Source: Pseudomonadota bacterium
GTDB taxonomy: Bacteria; Pseudomonadota; Alphaproteobacteria; UBA9655
NCBI GenBank assembly: GCA_018242065.1
Contig: JAFECQ010000015.1
Span: forward strand, 1 to 64,000
DNA length: 64,000 bases
Reading direction: 5' to 3'
In this document: positions 1-9,850 of the stretch, in pieces
Position numbering within the stretch: position 1 is the stretch's first letter
Layout: each line of letters opens with the position of its first letter
Position numbers and translations under genes: made by a program
Notes under the pieces: generated by a model
What the model was told of the DNA's origin: nothing
What the model saw: only the letters and a program-made list of their open reading frames with translations
The model's database searches: none

Positions 1-1191
1 ATGGCGAAAGAGAAATTTGAGAGAAAGAAGCCGCACTGTAACATAGGCACGATAGGTCACGTAGACCATGGTAAGACGACGTTGACAGCGGCGATTACGA
101 AGGTATTGGCGGAGAGTGGGGGAGCGACGTTTACGGCGTATGACCAGATTGACAAGGCGCCAGAGGAAAAGGCCCGTGGTATTACGATATCGACAGCGCA
201 TGTTGAGTATGAGACAGCGGATCGTCACTATGCGCACGTTGATTGTCCGGGCCACGCGGACTATGTAAAGAACATGATCACGGGAGCTGCGCAAATGGAC
301 GGAGCGATATTGGTTGTGAGCGCAGCGGATGGCCCTATGCCCCAGACGCGTGAGCATATTGTATTGGCGCGTCAGGTTGGAGTACCAGCCCTTGTTGTAT
401 TTATGAACAAGGTAGATCAAGTTGATGATCCAGAATTATTAGAATTGGTAGAGATGGAGATTCGTGAATTGTTGTCTCACTATGGATTCCCTGGGGATGA
501 TATTCCGATTGTGAAGGGATCAGCGTTGTGTGCATTGGAAGGCCGTGAGGATCCAATTGGCAAGAACGCGATTATGGAATTGATGACAGCGGTTGATACG
601 TATATTCCCCAACCGATGCGAGCCCTTGATAAGCCATTCCTAATGCCGATAGAAGATGTATTTTCGATTTCTGGCCGTGGAACGGTTGTGACGGGCCGTG
701 TTGAGAGCGGGATTGTAAAAGTTGGTGAGGAAGTAGAGATCGTAGGAATTAAGCCAACACAGAAAACGACGGTGACGGGTGTTGAGATGTTCCGTAAGTT
801 GTTGGACCAAGGACAAGCTGGAGATAACATAGGAGCGCTTCTTCGAGGGACGAAGAGAGAAGACGTTGAGCGTGGTCAAGTATTGGCAAAGCCTGGTTCG
901 ATAACGCCGCATACGAATTTCAAGTGTGAAGCGTACATTTTGAAGAAGGAAGAGGGTGGTCGACATACGCCATTTTTGGAGAACTATCGTCCGCAGTTTT
1001 ACTTTCGCACGACGGATGTGACGGGTACGGTGAAGTTGCCGGATGGGGTAGAGATGGTGATGCCCGGTGACAATGTGACGATGGAAGTAGAGCTGATAGC
1101 GCCGATTGCGATGGACGAAGGATTACGCTTTGCGATTCGCGAAGGTGGTCGAACAGTTGGTGCAGGTGTCGTCGCTTCAATTTTGAAGTAA
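1..1191 (+). CDS. tuf: Elongation factor Tu
   Basis: This GTPase carries aminoacyl-tRNA to the ribosomal A site. The 396 residues are the usual family length. The G1 loop GHVDHGKT lies at residues 19-26, DCPGH with the catalytic His at 81-85, and NKVD at 136-139; the beta-barrel domains 2 and 3 follow to the end. The ATG is the first base of the window, so its ribosome binding site and anything upstream cannot be seen. It sits 47 bp before rpsJ, as in the classic str-S10 junction. Its codons end in G much more often than those of the genes that follow (many GCG, ACG, TTG), which stands out by eye. Identification is certain. Confidence 0.98.
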   Translation: MAKEKFERKKPHCNIGTIGHVDHGKTTLTAAITKVLAESGGATFTAYDQIDKAPEEKARGITISTAHVEYETADRHYAHVDCPGHADYVKNMITGAAQMDGAILVVSAADGPMPQTREHIVLARQVGVPALVVFMNKVDQVDDPELLELVEMEIRELLSHYGFPGDDIPIVKGSALCALEGREDPIGKNAIMELMTAVDTYIPQPMRALDKPFLMPIEDVFSISGRGTVVTGRVESGIVKVGEEVEIVGIKPTQKTTVTGVEMFRKLLDQGQAGDNIGALLRGTKREDVERGQVLAKPGSITPHTNFKCEAYILKKEEGGRHTPFLENYRPQFYFRTTDVTGTVKLPDGVEMVMPGDNVTMEVELIAPIAMDEGLRFAIREGGRTVGAGVVASILK

Positions 1192-1238
1192 ATGATGTTA
1201 TCCGTGCTCAATTGGGGTGCACGAAAAGGAAGTAAGAA

Positions 1239-1550
1239 ATGAGTGAAAACCAAAATATACGTATACGTCTCAGGGCTTATGACTATCGAGTTCTTGATCA
1301 GTCAACAAGTGAGATTGTAAATACAGCGAAGAGAACAGGCGCAAAAGTTTGTGGTCCCATTCCGCTTCCAACTGATATTGAAAAGTATACAGTCTTGCGT
1401 TCACCCCATATTGACAAAAAGTCACGTGAGCAGTTTGAAATGAGAACGCATAAGCGGCTTTTGGATATTACCGAGTGGTCACCACAGACGGTCGATGCTT
1501 TGATGAAGCTCGATCTTCCTGCAGGTGTTGATGTTGAAATTAAACTCTAG
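1239..1550 (+). CDS. rpsJ: 30S ribosomal protein S10
   Basis: S10 belongs to the head of the 30S subunit and, as NusE in other bacteria, also takes part in transcription antitermination. The 103 residues match the family length and contain the conserved stretch GPIPLPT near residue 40 and RTHKRLLDI near residue 68. An AGGAAG ribosome binding site lies just upstream of the ATG. It is the first gene of the S10 cluster and is followed after 9 bp by rplC. The gene shows nothing unusual, and its position directly after tuf supports one long transcription unit. Confidence 0.97.
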   Translation: MSENQNIRIRLRAYDYRVLDQSTSEIVNTAKRTGAKVCGPIPLPTDIEKYTVLRSPHIDKKSREQFEMRTHKRLLDITEWSPQTVDALMKLDLPAGVDVEIKL

Positions 1551-1559
1551 GAGTTTTAG

Positions 1560-2327
1560 ATGATGCGAACTGGACTGATCGCTGAAAAATTAGGGATGAG
1601 TCGCCTTTTAACTGAAAAAGGTGAACATATTCCCATTACCTTGTTGAAGGTTGATAACTGTCAGGTGGTGGCGACAAAAACCACACAGAACGATGGCTAT
1701 TCAGCGGTTCAACTCGGTGTTGGAACAGCAAAGGTAAAGCGTCTTTCAAAAGCGATGAGAGGCCATTACGCAAAGGCAAAAGTTGAACCAAAGAAAAAGC
1801 TCGTGGAATTTCGTGTTTCAGAAGATGCTCTTTTAAATGTTGGTGATCATCTGTCGGTTGAACATTTTCTTAATGGACAATATGTCGACGTCACTGGTAC
1901 ATCTATTGGTAAGGGCTTTGCTGGTGCTATGAAAAGACATAATTTTGGTGGTCTAAGGGCAAGTCATGGTGTGTCTATCTCCCATCGTAGTCATGGATCA
2001 ACAGGACAACGTCAAGATCCTGGTAAAGTCTTTAAAGGAAAGAAAATGGCAGGTCATCTGGGTGCTGAGCGTGTTACTGTTCAAAACCTAAAAGTGGTTT
2101 TAACTGATCCAGCGCGCGGTTTAATTGGCATTCTTGGTGCAGTTCCTGGAAATCCAGGGGGGTATGTCCTGATCCAGGATGCTGTTAAGAAAAAGTCTCC
2201 GGAAAACTTACCTTTTCCAGCGGCCTTGCTCCAAGGGTCAAAGCCTGTTGTTGAGAAAGTAGTAGAAAAGAAAGTTTCTGAAGAATCGGCTCCCGAAACA
2301 CATGCAGAAACGGTTGAGGCAGAATAG
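1560..2327 (+). CDS. rplC: 50S ribosomal protein L3
   Basis: L3 binds 23S rRNA early in 50S assembly and reaches toward the peptidyl transferase centre. The start [14 protein letters not shown] and the central stretch rich in Gly, His and Ser (residues about 120-165, with [13 protein letters not shown]) are typical. There are two ATGs in a row at 1560 and 1563; the second would give the more usual MRTGL start. The protein is 255 residues, longer than the common 205-215, because of a C-terminal tail rich in Glu, Val and Lys after residue about 215. Such acidic tails occur in alphaproteobacterial L3. rplD begins 2 bp after the stop. Confidence 0.97.
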   Translation: MMRTGLIAEKLGMSRLLTEKGEHIPITLLKVDNCQVVATKTTQNDGYSAVQLGVGTAKVKRLSKAMRGHYAKAKVEPKKKLVEFRVSEDALLNVGDHLSVEHFLNGQYVDVTGTSIGKGFAGAMKRHNFGGLRASHGVSISHRSHGSTGQRQDPGKVFKGKKMAGHLGAERVTVQNLKVVLTDPARGLIGILGAVPGNPGGYVLIQDAVKKKSPENLPFPAALLQGSKPVVEKVVEKKVSEESAPETHAETVEAE

Positions 2328-2329
2328 TT

Positions 2330-2950
2330 ATGAAGTACGAAGTTCGAAATTTTGATAATAAGAAGGTCGGGGAAATTCAATTAAACCCGGATATCTTCTC
2401 CGCCCCACTCCGGCAAGATATTCTTGCGCGCATGGTACACTGGCAGCTTGCAAAACGCCGTGCCGGGACTCATTCCACTAAAGGAATTAGTGATATCAGT
2501 GGAACAACCAAGAAACCTTGGCGCCAAAAAGGAACAGGTCGTGCGCGCGCAGGAAGTTTGAGGTCTCCTCAATTTCGAGGTGGTGCTACGATTTTTGGGC
2601 CTCAACCCAGAGATCATGGATATAATTTACCCAAAAAAGTGCGTCAGTTGGCTCTTAAAACAGCTCTTTCTTCAAAAGTAGCGAGCGGCGAATTATTAGT
2701 CGTTGAGGATTTAAATTTTGGTGCAAAGAAGACAAAAGAGCTTGTAAAAAAATTTAGTGGGCTGGGATTGCGATCAGCCTTGATTATTGATGGCGCAGAA
2801 GTTAATAAAGACTTTGCACGGACAGCGGCTAATCTCCCAGGTGTAGATGTGTTGCCTCAACAGGGAATCAATGTCTATGATATTCTACGTCATGAACATT
2901 TGGTTCTCACAAAAGCGGCCGTTGAAAATCTAGAAAGCAGATTAAAATGA
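2330..2950 (+). CDS. rplD: 50S ribosomal protein L4
   Basis: L4 is an assembly protein of the 50S subunit whose long loop lines the nascent peptide exit tunnel. The loop is seen at residues about 45-95 ([21 protein letters not shown], followed by [18 protein letters not shown]). The length of 206 residues is normal. Its last codons overlap the start of rplW by 4 bp, which points to coupled translation. In enterobacteria L4 represses its own operon; the mRNA leader that would be needed for that cannot be judged here, since the gene run starts with tuf and no leader hairpin was seen before rpsJ. Confidence 0.97.
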   Translation: MKYEVRNFDNKKVGEIQLNPDIFSAPLRQDILARMVHWQLAKRRAGTHSTKGISDISGTTKKPWRQKGTGRARAGSLRSPQFRGGATIFGPQPRDHGYNLPKKVRQLALKTALSSKVASGELLVVEDLNFGAKKTKELVKKFSGLGLRSALIIDGAEVNKDFARTAANLPGVDVLPQQGINVYDILRHEHLVLTKAAVENLESRLK

Positions 2951-3270
2951 GTAAGGTTGCTATGAAAGATGTTCGCCTTGGAAAAGAAAGGCTTTATAAG
3001 GTACTCATGTCTCCAGTTGTGACAGAAAAGTCAACACGTGGGACAGAGCAAAGCAAAGTCACTTTTAACGTTGCGTTAGACGCATCTAAGCCTGAAATTA
3101 AAAAGGCTGTTGAAGACATTTTTAAGGTTCAGGTTACGGCTGTGAATACTTTGAGGGTCAAGGGAAAACTAAAGCGTTTCCGTGGAAGAGTAGGTCAAAG
3201 ATCTGATCGTAAGAAAGCGATTATCACTTTGGCTGAAGGTAGTTCAATTGATATGGCGTCAGGATTATAG
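2947..3270 (+). CDS. rplW: 50S ribosomal protein L23
   Basis: L23 sits at the tunnel exit and is the docking site for trigger factor and the signal recognition particle. The 107 residues include the motifs SPVVTEKST (about 22-30) and [19 protein letters not shown] (about 60-80), which are diagnostic. The ATG overlaps the end of rplD by 4 bp (ATGA). A later Met at residue 6 is a weaker alternative start. The N-terminus is about ten residues longer than in the E. coli protein. rplB follows after 2 bp. Confidence 0.96.
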   Translation: MSKVAMKDVRLGKERLYKVLMSPVVTEKSTRGTEQSKVTFNVALDASKPEIKKAVEDIFKVQVTAVNTLRVKGKLKRFRGRVGQRSDRKKAIITLAEGSSIDMASGL

Positions 3271-3272
3271 AC

Positions 3273-4097
3273 ATGAGTTTAAAACATTATAAGCCAGTCA
3301 ACTCTTCTCAACGTGGTCTTATTCTTATAGACCGAAGTGAGTTGTGGAAAGGTGCTCCTGTAAAAACCTTAACCGAAGGGTTACGGAAAACAGGTGGACG
3401 CAACCATCATGGGCGTATTACAACACGCCACATTGGAGGAGGTCACAAAAGGCGTTATCGTTTAATTGACTTTAAGCGGACAAAGTACGATGTTCCTGCT
3501 ATTGTTGAGCGTTTGGAATATGATCCAAATCGGACCGCATTTATTGCGCTCATTAAATACACAGATGGTGAACAAGCGTATATCTTAGCGCCTCAACGCT
3601 TAGAGGTTGGTGCTCAAGTCATTGCTGCTGAAAAAGCAGATATTAAACCTGGAAATGCAATGCCTCTTAAGAGTATGCCAATCGGTACAATTATACATAA
3701 TGTTGAGATGAAGCCTGGTAAAGGTGGGCAGCTTGCAAGATCAGCAGGAACTTATATCCAACTTGTAGGCCGTGATGGGCCGGAAGCTATTTTGAAACTT
3801 GCATCAGGTGAAGTACGCAAAGTCAATGGTGAGTGCAAGGCAACAGTTGGTGCTTTGTCAAATCCTGATCAAAAGAACATTAATCTTGGAAAAGCTGGAC
3901 GGAAACGTTGGCTAGGTGTTCGTCCAACGGTGCGTGGTGTTGCCATGAACCCTATTGATCACCCTCATGGAGGTGGTGAAGGGCGAACGTCTGGTGGTCG
4001 TCATCCATGTACACCTTGGGGCAAGCCCACAAAAGGTAAGAAAACGAGAAATCGAAAGAAAGCTTCGACAAGTCAAATCGTTAGACGTCGAAAGTAA
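3273..4097 (+). CDS. rplB: 50S ribosomal protein L2
   Basis: L2 is one of the largest and most conserved 50S proteins; it is needed for subunit joining and for a fully active peptidyl transferase centre. The 274 residues are the standard length. The RNA-binding OB/SH3 core contains [22 protein letters not shown] (split at about residues 42-62), and the C-terminal block [14 protein letters not shown] carries the invariant His near residue 230. The basic tail [12 protein letters not shown] is typical. rpsS follows after 15 bp with its own AGGAG ribosome binding site. Confidence 0.98.
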   Translation: MSLKHYKPVNSSQRGLILIDRSELWKGAPVKTLTEGLRKTGGRNHHGRITTRHIGGGHKRRYRLIDFKRTKYDVPAIVERLEYDPNRTAFIALIKYTDGEQAYILAPQRLEVGAQVIAAEKADIKPGNAMPLKSMPIGTIIHNVEMKPGKGGQLARSAGTYIQLVGRDGPEAILKLASGEVRKVNGECKATVGALSNPDQKNINLGKAGRKRWLGVRPTVRGVAMNPIDHPHGGGEGRTSGGRHPCTPWGKPTKGKKTRNRKKASTSQIVRRRK

Positions 4098-4112
4098 AGA
4101 GGAGCAAGGTAA

Positions 4113-4391
4113 GTGGCACGTTCAGTTTGGAAAGGACCTTTTATTGATGGTTATCTTCTCAAGAAAGCAGAAGTAAGCCGTGAATCAGGTCGAAAGGAAG
4201 TAATTAAAACATGGTCAAGACGCTCAACCGTTTTGCCTCAGTTTGTGGGACTTACCTTTGGCGTATATAACGGCCAAAAGTTTATTCCTGTTTTAGTGAC
4301 CGAAAATATGATTGGACACAAGCTTGGTGAATTTGCACCTACGCGGACTTATTATGGTCACGCTGCGGACAAGAAGGCGAAAAGAGGTTAG
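4113..4391 (+). CDS. rpsS: 30S ribosomal protein S19
   Basis: S19 lies in the 30S head, where it contacts S13 and the tRNAs. The 92 residues begin [16 protein letters not shown] and hold the block [22 protein letters not shown] (about residues 32-53), both diagnostic. The start codon is GTG at 4113, which is preceded by GAGGAGCAAGG; no ATG in frame gives a full-length protein. It is followed by rplV after 2 bp. Nothing odd is seen apart from the GTG start. Confidence 0.97.
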   Translation: MARSVWKGPFIDGYLLKKAEVSRESGRKEVIKTWSRRSTVLPQFVGLTFGVYNGQKFIPVLVTENMIGHKLGEFAPTRTYYGHAADKKAKRG

Positions 4392-4393
4392 AG

Positions 4394-4774
4394 ATGTCAA
4401 AGCCTAAAACGACAAGAAGCTTGCCGGATTATTCTGCCATCGCTAATTTACGCATGGTGCGCATAAGCCCGCGTAAATTAAACTTGGTTGCGCAAATGAT
4501 TCGAGGACAGAAAGTCAGCAAAGCTTTAGACGCTCTTACTTTTTCACCGAAAAGAATTGCAAATGATGTTAAAAAAACATTATTGTCAGCTATTGCAAAT
4601 GCAGAAAACAACCATGGCCTTGACATTGACAGATTGTTTGTCACAGAGGCAACTGTTGGTAAAGCATTGGTTATGAAAAGATTGGATATTAGAGGGCGGA
4701 GTAAGGCAGGCCGAATCAAAAAGCCATTTAGCCATCTTCGTATTATCGTCAGTGAGATTGGAGAAGTTGCGTAA
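4394..4774 (+). CDS. rplV: 50S ribosomal protein L22
   Basis: L22 spans the 50S subunit and its hairpin narrows the exit tunnel together with L4. The motif [18 protein letters not shown] (about residues 21-38) and the hairpin region [17 protein letters not shown]-like segment near residues 100-115 (here [16 protein letters not shown]) identify it. The 126 residues are normal for Alphaproteobacteria. The stop codon TAA shares its last base with the ATG of rpsC, so the two genes overlap by one base. Confidence 0.97.
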   Translation: MSKPKTTRSLPDYSAIANLRMVRISPRKLNLVAQMIRGQKVSKALDALTFSPKRIANDVKKTLLSAIANAENNHGLDIDRLFVTEATVGKALVMKRLDIRGRSKAGRIKKPFSHLRIIVSEIGEVA

Positions 4775-5460
4775 TGGGTCAAAAAGTTAATCCAATAGGT
4801 TTGCGCATTGGAATCAACCGCACATGGGATTCCAGATGGTATGCACGCCATGATTTTGATGTGCTTTTGCACCAAGACCTGAAGCTAAGGGAATTTATTC
4901 AAAAACGTCTGTCACAAGCGGGTGTTTCGAAGATCGTTATTGAACGTCCTGCAAAAAAAGCACGTGTAACGATACATACAGCACGCCCAGGTATCGTAAT
5001 TGGTAAAAAAGGGGCGGACATTGAAAAATTAAAGAATGAGCTTTCTAAAATTGCGGGAACGGAAGTTAGTTTAAATATATTAGAGATTCGTAAGCCTGAA
5101 CTTGATGCGAAACTTGCTGCAGACTCGATTGCACAGCAGCTTGAGCGCAGAGTCACGTTTAGAAGAGCTATGAAGAGAGCCATGCAAGCTGCGATGAAGC
5201 TTGGTGCACGTGGTATACGTGTCAACGTGAGTGGCAGGCTTGGTGGTTCCGAAATTGCACGTATGGAATGGTACCGTGAGGGTCAAGTTCCATTGCATAC
5301 TTTCCGAGCTGACATTGATTATGGGGAAGGGGTTGCCAAAACAACCTATGGAACTATTGGAGTTAAGGTTTGGATTTATAAGGGCGATATTATGGAGCAT
5401 GATCCCATGGCTCTTGATAAGAGAAACGCTCTGCACACAGTTAATCGAACGGCTAGTTAA
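4774..5460 (+). CDS. rpsC: 30S ribosomal protein S3
   Basis: S3 forms part of the mRNA entry channel of the 30S subunit and contributes to helicase activity. It begins [16 protein letters not shown], then has a KH type II domain with the GxxG loop GIVIGKKG near residues 72-79, and a C-terminal domain with [17 protein letters not shown] near 153-170. The 228 residues are typical. It overlaps rplV by one base and ends 14 bp before rplP. Identification is secure. Confidence 0.98.
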   Translation: MGQKVNPIGLRIGINRTWDSRWYARHDFDVLLHQDLKLREFIQKRLSQAGVSKIVIERPAKKARVTIHTARPGIVIGKKGADIEKLKNELSKIAGTEVSLNILEIRKPELDAKLAADSIAQQLERRVTFRRAMKRAMQAAMKLGARGIRVNVSGRLGGSEIARMEWYREGQVPLHTFRADIDYGEGVAKTTYGTIGVKVWIYKGDIMEHDPMALDKRNALHTVNRTAS

Positions 5461-5474
5461 AGGATTGTCGGTAC

Positions 5475-5897
5475 ATGTTAGCGCCTAAGAAAACAAAATA
5501 TAGGAAGGCCTTTAAAGGACGCATCCATGGAAACGCTAAGGGCGGGACCAAGTTAAATTTCGGTGCTTTCGGATTAAAGGCAACTTCGCCTGATCGGGTA
5601 ACGGCTCGTCAAATTGAAGCCGCTCGAAGAGCAATTACACGTCACATTAAGCGTGCGGGTCGTGTTTGGATTCGTATTTTCCCAGACGTGCCTGTATCAA
5701 CGAAACCTGCGGAAGTTCGCATGGGAAGCGGTAAGGGATCCCCTGAATTTTGGGCGTGTCGAGTTGCACCCGGGCGAATTATGTTTGAGCTCGATGGCGT
5801 GCCGGAAGAGCTTGCGAGAGAAGCTTTTGAACTCGCTGCTGCTAAATTACCTTTGGCAACAAAATTTATCTCCCGCGAGACAAGAGGTATTGAATAA
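5475..5897 (+). CDS. rplP: 50S ribosomal protein L16
   Basis: L16 helps to place the A-site tRNA acceptor end and the ribosome recycling factor near the peptidyl transferase centre. The opening [16 protein letters not shown] and the block [19 protein letters not shown] (about residues 81-99) are hallmarks; the 140 residues are the normal length. The ATG at 5475 follows an AGGAT stretch. Its stop codon overlaps the ATG of rpmC by one base, as for rplV/rpsC. Confidence 0.97.
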   Translation: MLAPKKTKYRKAFKGRIHGNAKGGTKLNFGAFGLKATSPDRVTARQIEAARRAITRHIKRAGRVWIRIFPDVPVSTKPAEVRMGSGKGSPEFWACRVAPGRIMFELDGVPEELAREAFELAAAKLPLATKFISRETRGIE

Positions 5898-6091
5898 TGA
5901 AGTGGCAAGATATCAAACAACTGGATGACGCGAGTCTAAAGGCAAAGTGTGTCGAATTGAGAAAAGAATTAATGGGGCTTCGTTTTCAACGAGTTACGGA
6001 GCAAGCTGAGAAAACCCATCAGTTTCAAGTTGCGCGACGCACCATTGCTCGTATAAAAACGTTATTAAATCAGCGCACAAAAGCAGTTTAA
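5897..6091 (+). CDS. rpmC: 50S ribosomal protein L29
   Basis: L29 is a small two-helix protein beside L23 at the tunnel exit. The 64 residues include the pattern [18 protein letters not shown] (about 14-31) and [15 protein letters not shown] near the end, which fit the family. It starts with ATG overlapping the end of rplP by one base. A GGAG ribosome binding site for rpsQ lies in the 10-bp gap after its stop. Confidence 0.95.
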   Translation: MKWQDIKQLDDASLKAKCVELRKELMGLRFQRVTEQAEKTHQFQVARRTIARIKTLLNQRTKAV

Positions 6092-6101
6092 GGAGTTAAA
6101 T

Positions 6102-6335
6102 ATGCCAAAACGTGTTTTAAGAGGAACTGTTGTGAGTGCGAAATGCGATAAGACGGTTACTGTTCAGGTTGAGCGGCGCATAAAGCATCCACTTTATCAC
6201 AAGTTCATCAAAAGGTCGAAAAAATTTGCAGCTCATGATGAATTAAATCGGTTCAAAGAAGGAGACCAGGTCAGCATTCAAGAATGTAAACCTTATTCCA
6301 AATCTAAGACCTGGGAAGTTGTTATTAGTGAGTAG
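6102..6335 (+). CDS. rpsQ: 30S ribosomal protein S17
   Basis: S17 is an early-binding 30S protein with an OB fold. The start [21 protein letters not shown] and the block [18 protein letters not shown] (about residues 26-43) are diagnostic. The 77 residues are standard. It is followed by a 62-bp gap that holds a hairpin, the longest spacing inside this part of the gene run, before rplN. The start has an AAGGAGTTAAAT ribosome binding site. Confidence 0.96.
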   Translation: MPKRVLRGTVVSAKCDKTVTVQVERRIKHPLYHKFIKRSKKFAAHDELNRFKEGDQVSIQECKPYSKSKTWEVVISE

Positions 6336-6346
6336 GACTTAGTTGT

Positions 6347-6372
6347 TAGTAATTAGAAAAGTCTAATTGCTA
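6347..6372 (+). promoter_or_regulatory. Hairpin between rpsQ and rplN
   Basis: Two 11-base arms, TAGTAATTAGA at 6347-6357 and TCTAATTGCTA at 6362-6372, pair with one mismatch around a four-base loop. It sits in the 62-bp gap between rpsQ and rplN, where all neighbouring genes are spaced by 0-15 bp. It has no T-run behind it, so it is not a standard intrinsic terminator. A role in mRNA processing, or as a site that tunes expression of the downstream spc genes, is possible; this is inference. Confidence 0.45.
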
Positions 6373-6397
6373 TTAGCTAGAAAGAAAGGAAGTTAAA

Positions 6398-6766
6398 ATG
6401 ATACAGATGCAAACCAACCTGAAGGTTGCCGATAATTCCGGCGCCCGTCGGGTGCAGTGCATCAAGGTTTTGGGTGGTTCAAAACGCAAAACCGCAGCCG
6501 TAGGCGATGTTATTGTTGTCTCCATCAAAGATGCGATCCCTAGAGGGCGTGTTAAAAAGGGAGATGTGCGTCGTGCGGTTATTGTGCGGACTGCGAAAGA
6601 AATCCGACGTCCTGATGGGACAGCCATTCGCTTTGATGATAATGCGGCAGTTCTTATTAACCAACAGGGTGAGCCCATTGGTACACGTATCTTTGGGCCT
6701 GTTACGCGTGAACTGCGTGCAAAAGATTTCATGAAAATTATTTCTCTTGCGCCGGAGGTCCTCTAA
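6398..6766 (+). CDS. rplN: 50S ribosomal protein L14
   Basis: L14 lies at the subunit interface of the 50S and touches the 30S in bridge B5/B8. The opening [19 protein letters not shown] and the block [25 protein letters not shown] (residues about 66-90, quoted only in part by position) identify it; 122 residues is the invariant family length. It begins after the hairpin gap with an AGGAAG ribosome binding site, and its stop overlaps the start of rplX by one base. Confidence 0.97.
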   Translation: MIQMQTNLKVADNSGARRVQCIKVLGGSKRKTAAVGDVIVVSIKDAIPRGRVKKGDVRRAVIVRTAKEIRRPDGTAIRFDDNAAVLINQQGEPIGTRIFGPVTRELRAKDFMKIISLAPEVL

Positions 6767-7089
6767 TGGCACAGCAATTTCGTATTAAAAAAGGTGATAC
6801 TGTTTGTGTCATATCTGGAAAAGATAAGGGCAAGTCAGGTTCAGTTTTGAAAGTATTGCGTCAAGATAATCGTCTTATTGTTCAAGGCGTTAACCTTGTG
6901 AAGAAACACCAAAAGCAAACCTTCGCTCAAGAGGGAGGAGTTATTCAAAAAGAATCTACTATTCATATTTCCAACGTTGCTCATGTGGATCCGGTTTCTA
7001 AAAAGCCAACGCGCGTAGGCATTAAGTTTCTCAAAGATGGACGTAAAGTACGTATTGCTAAGCGTTCTGGCGAAACGATTGAAAGTTAG
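6766..7089 (+). CDS. rplX: 50S ribosomal protein L24
   Basis: L24 starts 50S assembly by binding domain I of 23S rRNA. A KOW motif is seen near residues 7-30 ([18 protein letters not shown]), followed by the block NLVKKHQKQ near 43-51 and [15 protein letters not shown] near 57-71. The 107 residues are normal. It starts by a one-base overlap with rplN and ends 9 bp before rplE. Confidence 0.97.
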   Translation: MAQQFRIKKGDTVCVISGKDKGKSGSVLKVLRQDNRLIVQGVNLVKKHQKQTFAQEGGVIQKESTIHISNVAHVDPVSKKPTRVGIKFLKDGRKVRIAKRSGETIES

Positions 7090-7098
7090 GGGTAACAT

Positions 7099-7644
7099 AT
7101 GGCACGCTTAAAAATTCATTATGAGAAGGTTTTAAAGCCTTCGTTGATAAAAGAGATTGGGTATAAAAACCCGTTTCAGGTTCCTCGTCTTGAAAAGATT
7201 GTCATCAACATGGGATTAGGTGAGGCAGCACAAGACAACCGTAAGGTGCAAGGTGCGCTTGATGAGTTGGCTCTTATTGCTGGACAAAAGCCAATCCTTA
7301 CAAAAGCAAAAAAGTCCATTGCAGGATTTAAATTGCGTGAAGGGATGAATATTGGAGCAAAGGTGACTTTGCGGCAGGATAGAATGTACGAATTTTTAGA
7401 TCGCTTGGTGAATGTTGCTATGCCACGCATTCGAGATTTCAGAGGGATCTCCCCGAAAAGTTTTGATGGCCGTGGTAATTACTCACTCGGTATTCGTGAG
7501 CATATCATTTTTCCTGAGATTAACTATGATAAAGTTGATCAAATGAGAGGAATGGATATTACGCTCGTTACAACTGCAAAGACAGATCAGGAAGCCCTTG
7601 TTCTTTTAAAAGGTTTTGACTTACCATTTGCAGGCCAAAGGTAG
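7099..7644 (+). CDS. rplE: 50S ribosomal protein L5
   Basis: L5 binds 5S rRNA and forms the central protuberance of the 50S subunit. The motif [11 protein letters not shown] (about residues 33-43), [15 protein letters not shown] (about 69-83) and the C-terminal block [12 protein letters not shown] (about 135-146) are diagnostic. The 181 residues are the usual length. It is preceded by AGGGGTAAC and followed after 14 bp by rpsN. Confidence 0.97.
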   Translation: MARLKIHYEKVLKPSLIKEIGYKNPFQVPRLEKIVINMGLGEAAQDNRKVQGALDELALIAGQKPILTKAKKSIAGFKLREGMNIGAKVTLRQDRMYEFLDRLVNVAMPRIRDFRGISPKSFDGRGNYSLGIREHIIFPEINYDKVDQMRGMDITLVTTAKTDQEALVLLKGFDLPFAGQR

Positions 7645-7658
7645 GGCAGGAGAGAAAT

Positions 7659-7964
7659 ATGGCAAAAACAAGTTCAATTGAAAAGAATCTCCGTCGTCAG
7701 AAGATGGTTAAGGAATATTCAAAGCGGAGAGCCCGTTTAAAGGATATTGCAAATAATATAACGCTGCCACTTGAAGAGCGCTTTAAAGCACGTCTTAAGT
7801 TGGCGGAGTTGCCACGGAATAGTTCTCCGAGTCGTGTTCGATCACGGTGTGAGCTGACAGGTAGACCCCGCGCGGTTTATCGTAAATTTAAACTTTCAAG
7901 AATCGCATTACGCGAGCTTGCGTCTGCTGGGCTTATTCCCGGTATGACAAAGTCAAGTTGGTAG
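7659..7964 (+). CDS. rpsN: 30S ribosomal protein S14 (long, zinc-free form)
   Basis: S14 belongs to the 30S head. At 101 residues this is the long form; the paired CxxC zinc ligands of the short form are absent (only one Cys, in [15 protein letters not shown] near residues 62-77). The end [18 protein letters not shown] is the standard C-terminus. Its stop lies inside the ribosome binding region of rpsH, so the two genes are tightly coupled. Confidence 0.97.
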   Translation: MAKTSSIEKNLRRQKMVKEYSKRRARLKDIANNITLPLEERFKARLKLAELPRNSSPSRVRSRCELTGRPRAVYRKFKLSRIALRELASAGLIPGMTKSSW

Positions 7965-7975
7965 GAGGAACAGAG

Positions 7976-8374
7976 ATGTCATTCTCAGATCCATTAGGTG
8001 ATATGTTAACCCGAATTCGTAATGGCCAAAAAGCAAGAAAAGCGGCCATTATTTCTCCAGCCTCAAAACTTAGAACGAGTGTTCTTGAAGTTTTAAAGCA
8101 AGAGGGGTACATCAGAGGATATTCTCAGGAAAAAGTTTCTGAGGGTATTGAGCAGCTCAAGATAGAGTTAAAGTATTACGAAAATCAGCCTGTGATTCGT
8201 AGCCTTGATCGTGTGTCGAAACCAGGTCGTCGGGTCTATGCTAAAATTAAAGACTTAAAATCGATTAACAATGGCTTAGGAGTTGTCGTTCTTTCAACGC
8301 CAAAAGGTGTTCTTTCCGATGGAAAAGCACGAGAGTTGAATGTAGGCGGCGAAGTTCTTTGCAATGTATTCTAA
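7976..8374 (+). CDS. rpsH: 30S ribosomal protein S8
   Basis: S8 binds the central domain of 16S rRNA and, in enterobacteria, also represses the spc operon. The start is set at the ATG at 7976 (MSFSDPLGDMLTRIRNGQ), because a strong AGGAGGAA lies at 7963-7970 and this is the conserved N-terminus; an in-frame TTG at 7958 would add six residues that do not belong to the family. The protein is 132 residues. The C-terminal block STPKGVLSDGKARELNVGGE is typical. Confidence 0.97.
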   Translation: MSFSDPLGDMLTRIRNGQKARKAAIISPASKLRTSVLEVLKQEGYIRGYSQEKVSEGIEQLKIELKYYENQPVIRSLDRVSKPGRRVYAKIKDLKSINNGLGVVVLSTPKGVLSDGKARELNVGGEVLCNVF

Positions 8375-8384
8375 GGATTAAACG

Positions 8385-8918
8385 ATGTCACGTGTTGGAA
8401 AAAATCCCGTTTCAATCCCCCAAGGGGTTACTTGCCAGATTAATGGGCAAGAAATCACGATAAAGGGCAAAAATGGTGAACTTTCTGCTCAAACGAGCAA
8501 GGAAGTTGAAGTTACACAAGCGGATAATTCGATCCTTGTAAGGCCTCGCGATGATTCAAAGCAAGCCCGTATGTTGTGGGGAACGTGGAAGAATCGTATC
8601 AGAAACATGGTTCAAGGCGTGAGTGAAGGTTTTACAGTGCGCTTGGAAATCAACGGTGTAGGTTATCGTGCTGCTGTGGAAGGAAATACATTAAAGTTAC
8701 AACTTGGTTATAGCCACGATGTTTTATACCCTATCCCACAAGGGATACACATTAAATGCGATAAACCAACAGCTATTGCTGTCTCAGGAGCTGATCGTCA
8801 GCGTGTAGGGCAAGTTGCTGCAGAGATTCGTGCATATCGTAAGCCAGAGCCTTATAAAGGTAAGGGCGTTAAATATGAGAACGAATATATTTTCCGTAAA
8901 GAAGGTAAGAAGAAGTAA
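8385..8918 (+). CDS. rplF: 50S ribosomal protein L6
   Basis: L6 lies near the factor-binding site of the 50S subunit and is made of two similar RNA-binding domains. It begins [15 protein letters not shown], has the mid block [19 protein letters not shown] (about residues 78-96) and ends with [24 protein letters not shown] (last 24 residues). The 177 residues are normal. A short 2-bp gap separates it from rplR. Confidence 0.97.
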   Translation: MSRVGKNPVSIPQGVTCQINGQEITIKGKNGELSAQTSKEVEVTQADNSILVRPRDDSKQARMLWGTWKNRIRNMVQGVSEGFTVRLEINGVGYRAAVEGNTLKLQLGYSHDVLYPIPQGIHIKCDKPTAIAVSGADRQRVGQVAAEIRAYRKPEPYKGKGVKYENEYIFRKEGKKK

Positions 8919-8920
8919 TC

Positions 8921-9283
8921 ATGAGTCAGGCAAAAGATCTTTTTGAGCGACGTAAACGCCGTACACGGTTTAAAATCGCTCGTGTTTCAACAGAGAGGCC
9001 AAGACTTTCTGTTTTTCGCTCTAATCAGCACATCTATGTTCAAATTATTGATGATGAGGCACGTCGCACAGTAGTTGCTGCTTCGACGATAGATAAGGAT
9101 TTGAAAGGTAAGCTTAAAGCCACCTCAAACGTCGCTGCGGCGGAAGAAGTGGGAAAACTAGTAGCAAAGCGTGCTGTGAAGGCAGGTATTAAAGAAGTCG
9201 TATTTGATCGTGGTGGGTATCTCTATCATGGTCGTGTAAAGGCACTCGCGAATGCAGCTCGCGAGGGTGGTCTTTCATTTTAG
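8921..9283 (+). CDS. rplR: 50S ribosomal protein L18
   Basis: L18 binds 5S rRNA together with L5. The basic start ([22 protein letters not shown], residues about 10-31) and the end [26 protein letters not shown] are diagnostic; 120 residues is the usual length. It follows rplF after 2 bp and is followed by rpsE after 12 bp with a GGAAG ribosome binding site. Confidence 0.97.
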   Translation: MSQAKDLFERRKRRTRFKIARVSTERPRLSVFRSNQHIYVQIIDDEARRTVVAASTIDKDLKGKLKATSNVAAAEEVGKLVAKRAVKAGIKEVVFDRGGYLYHGRVKALANAAREGGLSF

Positions 9284-9295
9284 GAAGTAGAGAAA

Positions 9296-9847
9296 ATGGC
9301 ACAGACAGGAAGAAATAACCGGTCCTCACGATCAGATCGTGAAGAGATTGAATTAGTCGAAAAGCTGGTTGCAATCAATCGGGTTGCGAAGGTTGTAAAA
9401 GGCGGAAAACGTTTTGGCTTTTCAGCAATTGTTGTGGTTGGGGATGGAAAAGGTCGCGTAGGTCATGGAACAGGCAAGGCCCGTGAAGTTCCTGAAGCTA
9501 TCCAAAAAGCAACCGAGCAAGCTAAAAGATATATGGTACGCATTCCGCTTCGTGAAGGACGTACACTTCATCATGACGTAACAGCTTCTTATGGGGCTGG
9601 ACACGTTCACATGAGGGCAGCTGTTCCTGGAACGGGAATCATTGCAGGTGGACCGATGCGTGCTGTCTGTGAAGCATTGGGAATTCAGGATGTGGTTAGT
9701 AAATCTATAGGATCTTCCAATCCTCATAACATGGTGAGAGCAACATTTAAGGCTCTTCAAATGATTAGTGCACCACGTCAAGTTGCTGCCCGTCGAGGCA
9801 AAAAAGTTGGCGAACTTGTCGGACGCCGAACCCAAGGTGAGGTGTAA
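9296..9847 (+). CDS. rpsE: 30S ribosomal protein S5
   Basis: S5 helps to shape the mRNA entry channel and affects decoding accuracy. The N-terminal double-stranded RNA-binding-like domain contains [20 protein letters not shown] (about residues 35-54) and [15 protein letters not shown] (about 56-70); the C-terminal domain has [13 protein letters not shown] near 112-124 and [12 protein letters not shown] near 140-151. The 183 residues include a slightly longer, polar N-terminus and a basic C-terminus. rpmD follows after 3 bp. Confidence 0.97.
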   Translation: MAQTGRNNRSSRSDREEIELVEKLVAINRVAKVVKGGKRFGFSAIVVVGDGKGRVGHGTGKAREVPEAIQKATEQAKRYMVRIPLREGRTLHHDVTASYGAGHVHMRAAVPGTGIIAGGPMRAVCEALGIQDVVSKSIGSSNPHNMVRATFKALQMISAPRQVAARRGKKVGELVGRRTQGEV

Positions 9848-9850
9848 ATT

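Noticed and set aside
480-1180. Several open frames of 84-116 codons on the minus strand across tuf
   Set aside because: They are antisense shadows of the strongly biased tuf coding sequence; none has a ribosome binding site or a recognisable product.
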